Positions 15,480 to 25,115 are shown, counted from the first letter of the stretch. The stretch: 45,238 bases of DNA from JAUWKC01 sp035529895 (GCA_035529895.1 DATKVV010000047.1:1-45238), one strand, 5' to 3'. A program made the numbers and translations. The notes: generated from the letters alone by a model not told the origin.

Positions 15480-15954
15480 CTGTAACTGTGTGCGCCGGAA
15501 CGACCAGTTTCGAAATTGGTTAAAGTATATTTTGCGCCGGCGGCGGTCGGTCGCTGTCCTGGCGCGTGGGATAAATCGGCCGCATTGCCGCCTGGCGGAA
15601 TCAACCTATCCGCCGTAGCGCAGCTACTGTGCACAACGGATAATCCTAATGATTTTTCAACCGCCCTTGTTCCCGCTGAGGGGGGAATCCACGTCACACC
15701 CTCCATCCCTCGACCGCTGAGGGCAGCAGTCTTTTCGATTAGTCAAAAGGACTACGACATGTTTTTATCAATCGTCAATCGCAAATGCCCTTTGCGGGTC
15801 ATTCGTCATTGGAGCTTGTTATTTTCCTCCGCTTGCCAGGCATTTACGCATCCACTCTCTCCGAGGTCCGCTTCATGAGATACGAGGGGCGACTCATGCC
15901 CCCCCACAGCCACCCGCAATGCTCACACCGCATCACGCTTTACGAAATATGAGC
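15480..15954. other. Gene-free gap between convergent genes with repeat debris
   Basis: It contains the dispersed AGTCTTTTCGA repeat (15728-15757) and a TATCAATCGTCAATCGCAAAT string (15766-15786) related to others in the window. No gene, RNA or clear terminator with a T-run was found. Confidence 0.4.
15728..15757. repeat. Dispersed hairpin repeat, copy 1
   Basis: The 30-bp sequence starting AGTCTTTTCGATTAG matches 26 of 30 positions of the copy at 20477-20506. The inverted-repeat pairing is partly decayed in this copy. The type (REP- or MITE-like) is unknown. Confidence 0.5.
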
Positions 15955-17733
15955 TCACGCTGTCTTATAGTCGAGGAACCCTTCCAGCTTCCGCGCCCTC
16001 ACCGGATGCTGCAGTTTTCGGATTGCCTTTGCCTCGACCTGTCTGACGCGTTCGCGTGTGACCTTGAAGATTCTGCCCACTTCTTCCAGTGTGTAAGTGT
16101 ACCCGTCGCCGATTCCGTAACGCAGCTTGATGATTTCGCGTTCGCGGTACGAGAGCGTTTTTAGAACCGCGTCGATTCTTTCTTTGAGCATCTCCTGTGT
16201 CGCGGACGCCACCGGCGAATCCACGGCGTCATCTTCGAGGAAATCCCCGAAATAGCTGTCTTCGCTGTCGCCTATCGGCCGGTCCAGGCTGATGGGGTGC
16301 TTTGATATTTTCATTACTCGCCGGGTCTCGTCCACGCTCATCTCGGCTTCTCCGGCTATTTCTTCCACGGTAGGCTCTCTGCCTAATCTTTGCAGCAGGA
16401 TTTTGCCGGCCATTCGGATTCTGCTCATAGTCTCAATCATATGCACCGGAATCCGAATCGTTCTGGCGTGGTCTGCTATTGCCCGCGTAATTGCCTGCCG
16501 GATCCACCATGTCGCGTATGTGCTGAATTTGTACCCCCTGCGGTATTCGTATTTATCCACCGCGCGCATTAATCCGCTGTTGCCCTCCTGGATTATATCG
16601 AGGAAGCTCAGGCCGCGGTTGCGGTATTTCTTGGCTATCGAAACCACCAGTCGCAGGTTGGCGCTCGAGAGCGTGCGTTTTGCCTCTTCGTATTGGCTGA
16701 AAACCCTGTCGATTGCCCGCAGTCTCTTATCGAGCTGCTTTGGCGTCTCCAAAATCAGTTCCTGGAGGCCGTTGAGTTCCTGTTTGACCGCCTCGATATC
16801 CTCGGCCGTGTAATTCTGGTTCGGACCTGCGGCGATAATCTGCTCCAACTGGCGCATTTTTTGGCTTATGCCTTGCAGTTTGCTCTTCATCGGCTGGATT
16901 CTGCTCGTGCGCAGGCTCAGTTCTTCCAGCAGCGTGGCAATCTTGCGCCGGTTTCTGTGCACCTGCCTTATTGCCCGTTTCCGCTCGGCGATATTTGCGC
17001 CTTCAAGGTATTTTTTGAACAAGCCGCGGTTCTGTCTCAGCAGTTCGTTCGCTGTTTGAATGTTGACCGGCAGCCGTTTCTTTATTACCGACCGCACGAG
17101 GTTCTCCGACGTGCTAATCTTCATTGTCCGGTCAAACGACAGTGTGCCGTCCTGGACCTGCTGAAGTATGTCCACCGCGTTTCTGGCACAGTAGTCGCTT
17201 TCGAGCATTTTTCTGCGAAAAGCCATGCGCGCCAGTTCTATTTTCCTGGCAAGTGCAATTTCACTTTCCCTTGTCAGCAAAGGAATCTCGCCCATTTGGG
17301 TCAGATACATCCGAATAGGGTCGTCGATCCGATGGGCGACCTCTTCACCGACCAGTTCTTTTTCGAGCAGCTCATCGTCTCTGACGCGGTCTCTTTCTGC
17401 GGGCTTTTCGTCGTCCAAAGGCTCCTCAGCGGACTCGAATTCCTCTTCTTCCTCGTCAACGTGTTTGTCGACGTCGGCCTCATCGAGAAGGTCGATTCCC
17501 ATTTCATCGAGGGTCATCAACAGGCTGTCGAGGCGGGCGGGAGTGACGGCTTCCTCGGGCAGGTCTTCGTTCATCTCTTCATACGTGAGAAAGCCTTTTT
17601 TCCTGCCCTTGTCGATGAGGGCCCTTATCTGACCTTCAGCGAATTTGGCCTTATAGTCAACCGGGGTTCCAGCTTTAGCCCCCGTTGTGTCTTCAATACC
17701 CGGCTGGTTTACATTTTTCTTTCTTCTTGGCAC
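15955..17733 (-). CDS. rpoD: Primary sigma factor RpoD
   Basis: This 592-aa protein is the housekeeping sigma-70. Region 1.1 (~20-120) carries the acidic stretch DVDKHVDEEEEEFESAEE. Region 1.2 has DDPIRMYLTQMGEIPLL, followed by a non-conserved region of ~150 residues and regions 2.1-2.4 (LRLVVSIAKKYRNRGLSFLD, FSTYATWWIRQAITRA). Region 3 has LGREPTVEEIAGEAEM, and region 4 ends in the HTH VTRERVRQVEAKAI. I prefer the GTG at 17733, which has AAAGGTG upstream; a GTG at 17742 abuts that motif. It follows dnaG on the same strand by ~150 bp, as in the classic macromolecular synthesis operon, but rpsU is not present. Confidence 0.93.
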   Translation of the reverse strand: MPRRKKNVNQPGIEDTTGAKAGTPVDYKAKFAEGQIRALIDKGRKKGFLTYEEMNEDLPEEAVTPARLDSLLMTLDEMGIDLLDEADVDKHVDEEEEEFESAEEPLDDEKPAERDRVRDDELLEKELVGEEVAHRIDDPIRMYLTQMGEIPLLTRESEIALARKIELARMAFRRKMLESDYCARNAVDILQQVQDGTLSFDRTMKISTSENLVRSVIKKRLPVNIQTANELLRQNRGLFKKYLEGANIAERKRAIRQVHRNRRKIATLLEELSLRTSRIQPMKSKLQGISQKMRQLEQIIAAGPNQNYTAEDIEAVKQELNGLQELILETPKQLDKRLRAIDRVFSQYEEAKRTLSSANLRLVVSIAKKYRNRGLSFLDIIQEGNSGLMRAVDKYEYRRGYKFSTYATWWIRQAITRAIADHARTIRIPVHMIETMSRIRMAGKILLQRLGREPTVEEIAGEAEMSVDETRRVMKISKHPISLDRPIGDSEDSYFGDFLEDDAVDSPVASATQEMLKERIDAVLKTLSYREREIIKLRYGIGDGYTYTLEEVGRIFKVTRERVRQVEAKAIRKLQHPVRARKLEGFLDYKTA

Positions 17734-17884
17734 AGTAAGCACCTTTATACAAAAACTACTAAAAGCGGCCCTTCCGCCACAGCCGGCATCAGGCCCTAAA
17801 ATGAACCAATTAGTAAAACTCTGCCCTGTTGTGTTTTGTAAACATACCCTTGATTAATTACGCCCGCCGGCCGGCAACAGTTCG

Positions 17885-19687
17885 TCAGACCATTCCAAGA
17901 TTATGAGGATTTTGTTTTCCGGTATTCTCCAGGAAACTCTGTAGAAACTGCCTTTGGTCGTCTATGGCCCTGATTTGGCTCTTTTTTTCCTGTGCCTGAT
18001 AGCGCAGCACCGCGTCGAGGGCGCCGGTGAGGCGAGACTGAAAGTTAGCCTTCAGTTCGCCGGCCCGGGCCAGCTCGACAATAACGCCGCCGGTCCGGGG
18101 CGACTCCACCCCGGCCAGGACATCGGCCAGCGAGGCTTTCGGGTCGGTTCTTAACGTTTCAAACAGCAGGTCGGCTATTTGCCTTAGTACATGTACGTCA
18201 AAAAGGTCGGGAGTAACCTTTTGCTCGACCATCGCAAAGAGCTTCGGCTCATTGAGCAATACTTCGAGGATTTCGCGCTGGGCCACGGCAAAGAAACCCT
18301 TTCCCAAATCGAGGGGTTCCGGTTTTTGCCTTTCGGCAGTATAGGCTGCGGTCCTGGCGGCCCTTTTAACTCTCGCGCCCAGTTCTTGGTTTATCTGTCT
18401 TGCGTCAAGGCCGACAATCCTGGAAAGGCGATTGACTATCAGTCCTCGGTCAACAGGGGGCAGATTGCCCGCCCAGACGGCAATGGCGATCGCCTGCAGA
18501 AACTCTTCAACGGCCGCTTTGTGGTCCATAAGCATATCGCCGGTGGTGAAACGCTCCACCAGCCTGTTCCATTTGAACTGGAAGACGTCGACGGCCTGGT
18601 CTATCAATTGCTCGAAACGCTCTTTGCCCGCGCTGAGGAGGAAGTCGCAGGGGTCCTTTCCCTCCGGCACCGAGGCAAGTTTAATGTCTATACGCTGGGC
18701 GAGGCAGATTTCGAGTGCCCTGTTGGCAGCTTCGAGGCCGGCGGCGTCGCTATCGAAGAGCAGGATGACTTTTTTGGCGTACCGGCGGATGATGCGTGCG
18801 TGGCCCTCGGTAAAGCTGGTGCCGAGGGCGGCAACGACGTTGGCGCAGCCAAACTGATGGGCCATTATGCAGTCGGTATAGCCTTCGACAACGACGGCGG
18901 CCCCAGTTGCGGCTATCTGGTGGCGGGCGTGCTGCAGGCCGTATATCGAATTACTCTTGTCGAATAGCACCGTGGTCGGTGAGTTTATGTATTTTGCGCC
19001 TGCGCCGTCGAGGGTTCGCCCGCCGAAGCCGATTACCCTTGCTGTCACATCGCTAATAGGAAAGATCAGACGATTTACGAACTTATCCGTAAAGCCGGCG
19101 CCCTTTTGGCCGACAACCAATCCGGCCTGGGCAAGGAGGTTTTCCGGAATTTTCCGGCGGGCGGCGGTCCGAATTAAATCGTCGGAAGAATCTATGGCCA
19201 GGCCAATCTGCCATTTTCGAGCACTTTCGGGGGTTATCCGCCTTTGGGTGATGTAATCGAGGGCTGACTTGCCTTTCTCAGGATTGTTGAGGTTCTGCTG
19301 GAAGTAAGCGGCGGCCCAGGCGTTGACCTTTGCCAGACTATTGGGGTCGACATCTGCGAATTCGGCGGCCCCGTCTCTCGGAGCTTTGCGCGGGGTCAGT
19401 TTTATACCGGCGCGCTGGGCCAATCTTTCTATGGTCTGGGGGAAGGTGAGGTTTTCGCGCATCTGGATGAATGTGAAGACGCTGCCGCCGGCGCCGCAGG
19501 CGAAGCATTTGAAAATCTGCTTAACGGGGTTGACGTACATACTCGGGCGGTGGTCATCGTGGAAGGGACATAAGCCTACCATCTCTCTGCCTTTTTTGGC
19601 AAGGCTGACGTGTTCGCTTATGACGTCAACGATGTCGTTGGCCTGCTGAATCTGGTTAACCAGTCCTTTGTCAAAAGTTCCTGACAT
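17885..19687 (-). CDS. dnaG: DNA primase
   Basis: Primase lays RNA primers for replication and works with DnaB. The 600-aa protein has an N-terminal CHC2 zinc ribbon with C40, H43, C61 and C64 (CPFH...CFAC). A Toprim core (~240-330) follows, with VVVEGYTDCIM carrying the catalytic Glu and LLFDSDAAG the metal-binding Asp pair. The C-terminal helical region (~430-600) is the DnaB-interacting type. The start is the ATG at 19687 (MSGTFDKGLVNQ), which fits family alignment; no good Shine-Dalgarno is visible, and a weaker alternative ATG is at 19726. rpoD follows. Its sequence includes IVDVISEHVSL, typical of DnaG. Confidence 0.95.
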   Translation of the reverse strand: MSGTFDKGLVNQIQQANDIVDVISEHVSLAKKGREMVGLCPFHDDHRPSMYVNPVKQIFKCFACGAGGSVFTFIQMRENLTFPQTIERLAQRAGIKLTPRKAPRDGAAEFADVDPNSLAKVNAWAAAYFQQNLNNPEKGKSALDYITQRRITPESARKWQIGLAIDSSDDLIRTAARRKIPENLLAQAGLVVGQKGAGFTDKFVNRLIFPISDVTARVIGFGGRTLDGAGAKYINSPTTVLFDKSNSIYGLQHARHQIAATGAAVVVEGYTDCIMAHQFGCANVVAALGTSFTEGHARIIRRYAKKVILLFDSDAAGLEAANRALEICLAQRIDIKLASVPEGKDPCDFLLSAGKERFEQLIDQAVDVFQFKWNRLVERFTTGDMLMDHKAAVEEFLQAIAIAVWAGNLPPVDRGLIVNRLSRIVGLDARQINQELGARVKRAARTAAYTAERQKPEPLDLGKGFFAVAQREILEVLLNEPKLFAMVEQKVTPDLFDVHVLRQIADLLFETLRTDPKASLADVLAGVESPRTGGVIVELARAGELKANFQSRLTGALDAVLRYQAQEKKSQIRAIDDQRQFLQSFLENTGKQNPHNLGMV

Positions 19688-20017
19688 ACGTCTGTAATAT
19701 ACTGCTGCAAGTCCCTTATACAGCATTTATTGTTTATCTGTTCCCAGCCGCACTTTTATTGGGCGCCTGCTGCCGGCTTTTTCCTCAACCGGTGGGTGGC
19801 CGGTTTGCTAAGGCTTCACGTTTAGTATAGTCGTAATTGCCAAAAAGTCAAGTCGGGGCGTAAAAAACGGCGTTTTAGTACTGGTAGAGGGGATTCCCAC
19901 CCATCTTGGACACTTAGCGAAATAAGACAAGGACACAAGAGGGAAGACGCAGGAGCAGGGCTTCAGTACACAAGTGCACAAGAGCATAAGCGGGTAAATG
20001 CGTAGGTACGGAGCTCG

Positions 20018-20043
20018 CAATTGATAATTGACAATTGATTAAT
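20018..20043. repeat. AATTG-rich dispersed short repeat
   Basis: CAATTGATAATTGACAATTG followed by ATTAAT. Related strings occur in other gaps at about 15766, 34990, 40111, 41853 and 44995. The function is unknown. Confidence 0.45.
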
Positions 20044-20476
20044 GGAGTTGAGATTGCTTCGCTGCGCTCGCAATGAGCCCGCACCAAATTACCCCGCGCT
20101 GATTAGACGTGGGTTGGCACTCAATTCGTGCGGGACACGGCGGCAGGGGCCTATCCTTCGATTACACCCAGGACAGGTTTGGCGCGGGGCAAGGTGTCTT
20201 ATCGCCACGTGAGATCAGCGTGGTGTGAGGGAAAGGGCGTTCGGGGCGGGATGGCGCGCGGATTGGGTTTACGGCAGAGAAGGTGCGGTTTATGCAGGAG
20301 CGAAGCTGCGGAGTAAGTAAAAAGAGAGCCGAACCACAGGCAGCGACAGTACAGGGGATTGGGTCCCCGACCCCCGATCGGTCGAGGGGAGGCTACGGAT
20401 TGCGGGGACAAGGTCGAGTTAAATTGGCTATTTACGATTTAGTATTGACTATTGGGGGTGGAGGAAAACTCGTCAT

Positions 20477-20506
20477 AGTCTTTTCGACTAATCGAAAAGA
20501 CTACGA
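20477..20506. repeat. Dispersed hairpin repeat, copy 2 (perfect palindrome)
   Basis: AGTCTTTTCGA (20477-20487) pairs perfectly with TCGAAAAGACT (20492-20502) around a CTAA loop. It matches 26 of 30 positions of the copy at 15728-15757. The intact pairing suggests it is the less decayed member. Confidence 0.55.
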
Positions 20507-20909
20507 GCCTTACCGACGGAGGGTCGGAGGCGTCGGAAATGATTAAGGATGATTGTTAGCGATTAATGGGGTCGAAAGCCGAGGCTCGTCGCTCGTGGGC
20601 AGGGGCTCGCATTGCGTATGGCGTCGTGCGTGATGCGTATCGGGTGGCCAGCCAATGGTATCGTTGTTAACTGTTTTACTATTGCCAAGGTTTTTTTCCA
20701 TTACGATGCTGATTCAAATTCGGGAAATGTCCAATTCCGTCTGAAGCATTACAATCTGCGCATTCGGTGCGAAACTTTTCTTGAAAACACTTGCGTCTTG
20801 AATTCGCAACTTGTGATATTTTGATTTGTGGTTGACTGCGCAACCTGTCTGGCTTAAATTACAAAAAATTGACAACACAAAGCCCTCTGTCGAACGGAAA
20901 GGGTGAATG

Positions 20910-21779
20910 ATGGCGTGCGAAAAGTTGCGTATTTACAAAAGACCCAATCTCAGTGACGCCAGGTTGTTGCTGGGTTTTTCCGGCTGGATGGACGGCGGCG
21001 ACGTCTCCACCGGCACGCTCAAGTGTCTTATCGACAAGCTCCGCGCGGAAAGATTCGCCGAAATCGAGTCGGAAGGCTTCTATATCTACAGCTTCCCCGG
21101 CTCGATGGAAACAACCGCGCTGTTCAGACCCCACACGAAAATTATAGACGGACTCGTGCGCGCCTTTGAATTCCCGAAGAATGAGTTCTTCTGCGACGAG
21201 CAAAACAATCTTATATTGTTTCTGGGCAAGGAGCCAAATCTCAATTGGCGCCAATTTGCCGACTGTATCTTCTCGCTCTGCTCGGAGTTTGACGTCAGGA
21301 TGATATATTTCATAGGCAGCGTCGCCGGCCTTGTCCCCCACACGCGCGAGCCGAGGCTGCTCTGCTCGGTCTCCGACGAAAGGCTCAAAGAAACGTTCCA
21401 GCATTACGGCGTGAGATTTACCAACTACGAAGGTCCCGCCAGTATCATTACCTGTATGACCGCTGACGCCGTCGAGCACGGCCTGAGCATGGCGACCTTC
21501 GTCGCCACCATCCCCGCTTACGTCCAGGGCAATAACCCCAGGTGCATAGAGGCGGTGACCAGGCGCCTGGCCGGCATCCTCGGCGTCCAGATAGACCTCG
21601 ACGACCTGCGTGAGATCAGCGATGAGTTCGAAAAGAAATTGAGCGAGGTCGTCCAGGACCAGCCCGAATTGGCCGGTAACATACGCAGGCTCGAAGAAGA
21701 CTACGACAACGAAATCTTCAACAGCGAGATGGGCGATTTGAAAAAGTGGCTCGAACAGCAGGGCATCCGACTGGATTAG
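20910..21779 (+). CDS. PAC2-family protein
   Basis: This 289-aa protein resembles the PAC2 (proteasome assembly chaperone 2-like) family: LLLGFSGWMDGGDVSTGTL near the N-terminus (the FxGWxDxG motif), a middle MIYFIGSVAGLVPHTREPR, and YEGPASIITCMTADAVEHG. Actinobacterial relatives accompany proteasomes; in planctomycetes the role is unknown and no proteasome gene is present here. A charged helical C-terminus (~210-289) with LSEVVQDQPELAGNIRRLEE is typical of the bacterial members. The ATG at 20910 is preferred because GAAAGGG lies 6 nt upstream; the ATG at 20907 is too close. It is the first gene of a plus-strand run leading to lnt and mre. Confidence 0.85.
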   Translation: MACEKLRIYKRPNLSDARLLLGFSGWMDGGDVSTGTLKCLIDKLRAERFAEIESEGFYIYSFPGSMETTALFRPHTKIIDGLVRAFEFPKNEFFCDEQNNLILFLGKEPNLNWRQFADCIFSLCSEFDVRMIYFIGSVAGLVPHTREPRLLCSVSDERLKETFQHYGVRFTNYEGPASIITCMTADAVEHGLSMATFVATIPAYVQGNNPRCIEAVTRRLAGILGVQIDLDDLREISDEFEKKLSEVVQDQPELAGNIRRLEEDYDNEIFNSEMGDLKKWLEQQGIRLD

Positions 21780-21843
21780 CGGCGGCGCGGCCGACCCAGG
21801 CGCGGCAATTCCTTAGAATGCCGCTGTTGCTTCTTTAGGCCTT

Positions 21844-22350
21844 ATGAATGAGACAAAACTGCTTTTGAATGCTTATTACGAAGCCTTGCACGAGCGATTG
21901 GAAACCGCTAAAGCCCGTTTGACACAAAACATAGAAGAGCTGCTGCGTGCCGAGATTGCCAAACGTGATTTCGGCCCCTTCAGCGACGACAAATACGCCG
22001 GCTACCGTGACGCCTGCCTGGCCTTCATCGACGAGCGAATCGAACTGTACAATCCCATCGGCATCCAATATACCTTTGACCCGCGCCGAAGGCGTCAGGC
22101 CTTCGAGCTGGAGCTTCAGCTCGACTGGTACGACAGCCGCGCCGAGTATGAGGCTTTGGTCGAAGCCGCCCGCCTCAAGTCCCAATCCCCGCTCGCCGAG
22201 GAGGCGCCAGGCAAACTCGCCGACGAGCTTATTAAAGACGTCGGCGCCTTCCCGGATAAGAGCATCATCTGTGCTTACGAAGCCGCCCCCGCGCCCGAAA
22301 AGCTGCCCGACTACGTAGTCGCCCGCGCCATTGAACAAATCATCAGGTGA
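21844..22350 (+). CDS. Unknown 168-aa helical protein
   Basis: I do not recognise this protein. It is soluble, alpha-helical and acidic. The first 45 residues are amphipathic (LLLNAYYEALHERLETAKAR). A central YDSRAEYEALVEAARLKSQ segment and a C-terminal YVVARAIEQIIR helix follow. The start is the ATG at 21844; the ribosome-binding site is weak. It lies 64 bp after the PAC2 gene and 84 bp before the methyltransferase, same strand, so it may be co-transcribed. A protein-protein or regulatory role is only a guess. Confidence 0.65.
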   Translation: MNETKLLLNAYYEALHERLETAKARLTQNIEELLRAEIAKRDFGPFSDDKYAGYRDACLAFIDERIELYNPIGIQYTFDPRRRRQAFELELQLDWYDSRAEYEALVEAARLKSQSPLAEEAPGKLADELIKDVGAFPDKSIICAYEAAPAPEKLPDYVVARAIEQIIR

Positions 22351-22434
22351 GAAGATACACCGCGTCGCCGGGCCACCCAGTGAGGGCAGGCACTTAATCC
22401 TTGCAGCGACGCAAATGGTTTATAAAATGGCGCT

Positions 22435-23382
22435 ATGCAGAAAGTTCTCAACGAGATAATTTGCGGCGACTGTATAGAGGTGCTAGGCAGGGCAGATGAG
22501 GCCTTTGCCGACCTTATCTTCGCAGACCCGCCCTTCAACATCGGCTACAAATACGACAAGTACTACGACAAGCGAAAGCGCGAAAACTACATCGCCTGGA
22601 CCAGAGAATGGATGGCCGCGTGCAAACAGGTCCTCAAGCCCCACGGCTCATTCTATGTTGCCATAGGCGACGACTACGCCGCCAACGTAAAAATCATCGC
22701 CGACGAGCTCGAGCTTTTTATGCGCAACTGGATTATCTGGCACTACACGTTCGGCCAGCAGACGAAAAACAAATTCGCCCGCTCGCACACCCACATCTTT
22801 TACTTCGTCAGCGACAAAAAGAAATTCACCTTCAACGACCACGCCGTCCGTGTCCCCTCGGACCGGCAGTTGATTTACAATGACCGCCGGGCCAACCCGG
22901 CCGGCAAAATGCCCAACGACGTCTGGACCGAATACTCCCGCGTCTGCGGAACCTTCAGGGAGCGCACCGGCTGGCACCCCTGCCAGATGCCCGAAAGCCT
23001 GCTCAAGAGAATCATTGCCGTAAGCTCAAACCCGGGCGATTGCGTCCTTGACCCGTTCAGCGGCTCGGGAACCACCGCGGCCGCCGCTTATCAATTGGGC
23101 AGAAACTACGTCGGCGTGGAAATATCGGAAAAGTATGTCGAAAACGCCAGAGAGCGTCTGGCCGGATTGCGAAAGCAGGGCGGCCGTATTTGCTTTTTTA
23201 ACAGCGCCGAGCTGAATGAGCTTAAGCGCCTGTTGGGCGATATGGAAAAACCAGCCAGAGAAATTGCGGCAGACAAGAACCTTCTGAATCTTATTGCGAA
23301 TCAATTTACCGTGCGAATGAACAACGCGAAGCGCTACCGGGCGGAAGAGGTAGTGACGGCTTTAAGGGACTTGGCCGATTGA
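22435..23382 (+). CDS. Orphan site-specific DNA methyltransferase (beta class)
   Basis: This 315-aa protein methylates DNA bases from S-adenosylmethionine. DPPF at residues 31-34 is catalytic motif IV. CVLDPFSGSGTTAAAA (203-218) is the SAM-binding motif I, and GWHPCQMPE (179-187) is the HPxQKP-like motif preceding it. Motif IV before motif I puts it in the beta group, which contains m6A enzymes such as CcrM/HinfI and some m4C enzymes. The C-terminal ~80 residues are an extra helical domain. No restriction endonuclease gene is adjacent, so it is likely a regulatory orphan. It overlaps the lnt start by 4 bp (ATTGA), implying translational coupling. The ATG at 22435 is used. Confidence 0.9.
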   Translation: MQKVLNEIICGDCIEVLGRADEAFADLIFADPPFNIGYKYDKYYDKRKRENYIAWTREWMAACKQVLKPHGSFYVAIGDDYAANVKIIADELELFMRNWIIWHYTFGQQTKNKFARSHTHIFYFVSDKKKFTFNDHAVRVPSDRQLIYNDRRANPAGKMPNDVWTEYSRVCGTFRERTGWHPCQMPESLLKRIIAVSSNPGDCVLDPFSGSGTTAAAAYQLGRNYVGVEISEKYVENARERLAGLRKQGGRICFFNSAELNELKRLLGDMEKPAREIAADKNLLNLIANQFTVRMNNAKRYRAEEVVTALRDLAD

Positions 23383-25115
23383 AAAGTGCGAAGATAAGGG
23401 ATATTTTGGTTCTTTGCTGGCCGCTTGTTGCCAGCGCGGTGATGTTGACGGTGATTCAGCCGCCGATTAGCTTCTCCGCTCTGGCATGGGTATCGCTTGT
23501 ACCTTTTATTCTGGCCTGTTCGCCGAAGGCAAGACCGAAACGACTTGCGCTGGCCGCTTACGTCATTTCGCTTTTCTACTGGCTCGGCAACCTGTATTGG
23601 ATATTCCCCGTCACGGTGGTGGGGTGGGCCGCATTCTGCCTCTACACCGCTTTGCTCTGGCCGATAGTTGCGTTTTGCCTGCGCTATTGCAGGAGAAAAA
23701 ACGTCCCGCTGTTTCTGGCTGTGCCGGTGCTTGTCGTGGGAGCCGAGCGGTTACAGGGCTTTTTCCTGGGCGGCTTTTTCTGGCGGTTCCTCGCGCACAG
23801 CCAGTACGCCAATATCACGCTTATCCAGATAGCCGACATATTCGGCGCGGCCGGCCTCTCATTCCTGATAGCAATGGTCAATGGCCTTGTGGCCGAACTT
23901 ATAATTGCGGGCGCCGCAAAAAGAATCTTCACAGTCGCCAATCTTCTCAAAGCCGCCTCAGTGTGCATCGCGCTGGTCGCAGCGGTTGCTTACGGCCGAT
24001 GGAGAATAGAACAAGCGGACAAATTCGTCGAGACCGGCCCATTAGTCGCCTCATTGCAGTCGAACATCCCGCAGTCGGTTAAGAGAACCTTCCAGGCCGA
24101 GGAAGAAATCTTTGCCGCGCTGATGCAGGACAGCAACTCCGCGCTGCAGGCCGGCGCCGAACTGATTGTCTGGCCCGAAACAATGGTCCAGGCCATATTG
24201 AATACGGACATCTGGAAGTTATTCGATTCTTCAGGTAACCGCAATGTCTTCGACGAGGCCAGGCGGTTCCACCATGCTCTTGAAGGACATTCCAAGGGCA
24301 AGGCGTTTCTCCTTGTAGGCGCTTATGGCGGCAGGCTGCGCCAACAAAGCGACGGCACTAATTATCTGGCCCGCTATAACTCGGCCTTTCTCTACACGCC
24401 CGCCGGCCAACTGGACGATAAACAATACGACAAGATTCACCTGGTCCCCTTCGGCGAGGTCGTACCCTTCAGAAGACGCCTTCCGGCCCTTTACAACTTC
24501 CTGATGAAATTCACACCGTATAATTATGACTATTCCCTCGACTACGGAACCGACTACACCGTCTTTGAGATAACGGGCCGTGAAGGTCTGCAGGCCCGCC
24601 TTTACAGATTCAGCGTGATGATTTGTTATGAGGATACCATCCCCGCGATTGCCCGAACATTTGCCAAAAGCGAGAACGGGCGAAAAGGCGTCGATTGGCT
24701 GGTCAATATCAGCAACGACGGCTGGTTCGTCCGTTTCACGCACGGAAAAGTCCTGGCTAGCACAGAACTGCGTCAGCATATGGCCGTTTGCGTCTTCAGG
24801 GCCGTCGAGAACCGTCTTGCCGTCCTCCGCAGCGTCAATACCGGCATAAGCTGCCTCATTGACACCCTCGGACGGGTCAGAGACGGATACGTCGCAGGCA
24901 ATCTGCCCGCGCAGGCCATGGATCGCAAGGGTATAGCTGGATGGTTCGTCGATAAAATGCCGATAGATAAAAGGGTAACCTTTTTCAGCAGGTGCGGGCA
25001 GTGGCTCGATTTTTGTTGTGCACTTTGCCTTGTTTTGCTCATAATATTGCCGTCCACCTTGAGATTTATCGGAACTAACAAACTTCGGGTTCGTTTGTCG
25101 GGGAAACAGGGATGA
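23379..25115 (+). CDS. lnt: Apolipoprotein N-acyltransferase
   Basis: Lnt adds the third acyl chain to the N-terminal cysteine of lipoproteins at the inner membrane. The 578-aa protein has about six N-terminal membrane segments (~8-215). A periplasmic nitrilase-like domain (~220-510) follows, with catalytic triad E267 in WPETMVQ, K352 in YDKIHLVPFGE and C416 in VMICYEDT, then a C-terminal membrane segment (~540-560). VNISNDGWF also matches the family. It starts with TTG at 23379, overlapping the methyltransferase stop, and overlaps the next gene by 4 bp (ATGA). It sits with a lipoprotein gene and the mre genes, which suggests an envelope-biogenesis operon. Confidence 0.95.
   Translation: MKSAKIRDILVLCWPLVASAVMLTVIQPPISFSALAWVSLVPFILACSPKARPKRLALAAYVISLFYWLGNLYWIFPVTVVGWAAFCLYTALLWPIVAFCLRYCRRKNVPLFLAVPVLVVGAERLQGFFLGGFFWRFLAHSQYANITLIQIADIFGAAGLSFLIAMVNGLVAELIIAGAAKRIFTVANLLKAASVCIALVAAVAYGRWRIEQADKFVETGPLVASLQSNIPQSVKRTFQAEEEIFAALMQDSNSALQAGAELIVWPETMVQAILNTDIWKLFDSSGNRNVFDEARRFHHALEGHSKGKAFLLVGAYGGRLRQQSDGTNYLARYNSAFLYTPAGQLDDKQYDKIHLVPFGEVVPFRRRLPALYNFLMKFTPYNYDYSLDYGTDYTVFEITGREGLQARLYRFSVMICYEDTIPAIARTFAKSENGRKGVDWLVNISNDGWFVRFTHGKVLASTELRQHMAVCVFRAVENRLAVLRSVNTGISCLIDTLGRVRDGYVAGNLPAQAMDRKGIAGWFVDKMPIDKRVTFFSRCGQWLDFCCALCLVLLIILPSTLRFIGTNKLRVRLSGKQG

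Larger units (their letters stand above)
19688..20906. other. 1.2-kb apparently non-coding region with repeat debris
   Basis: No gene could be supported on either strand; the short frames present have low-quality starts and biased composition. It contains CAATTGATAATTGACAATTG (20018-20037), a hairpin-like ATTGCTTCGCTGCGCTCGCAAT string near 20053, and the perfect dispersed hairpin at 20477-20502. A GC-rich block at 20120-20420 looks like decayed coding or repeat DNA. The end probably carries the promoter of the PAC2 operon. Confidence 0.4.

Noticed and set aside
16693..17799. A 368-codon plus-strand open frame antisense to rpoD
   Set aside because: The minus strand encodes a complete RpoD; the antisense frame is open because of codon bias and has no domain.
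20128..20546. Overlapping short frames in the gap before the PAC2 gene
   Set aside because: Frames on both strands with Arg-rich, low-information sequence, overlapping repeat debris. No start with a ribosome-binding site.
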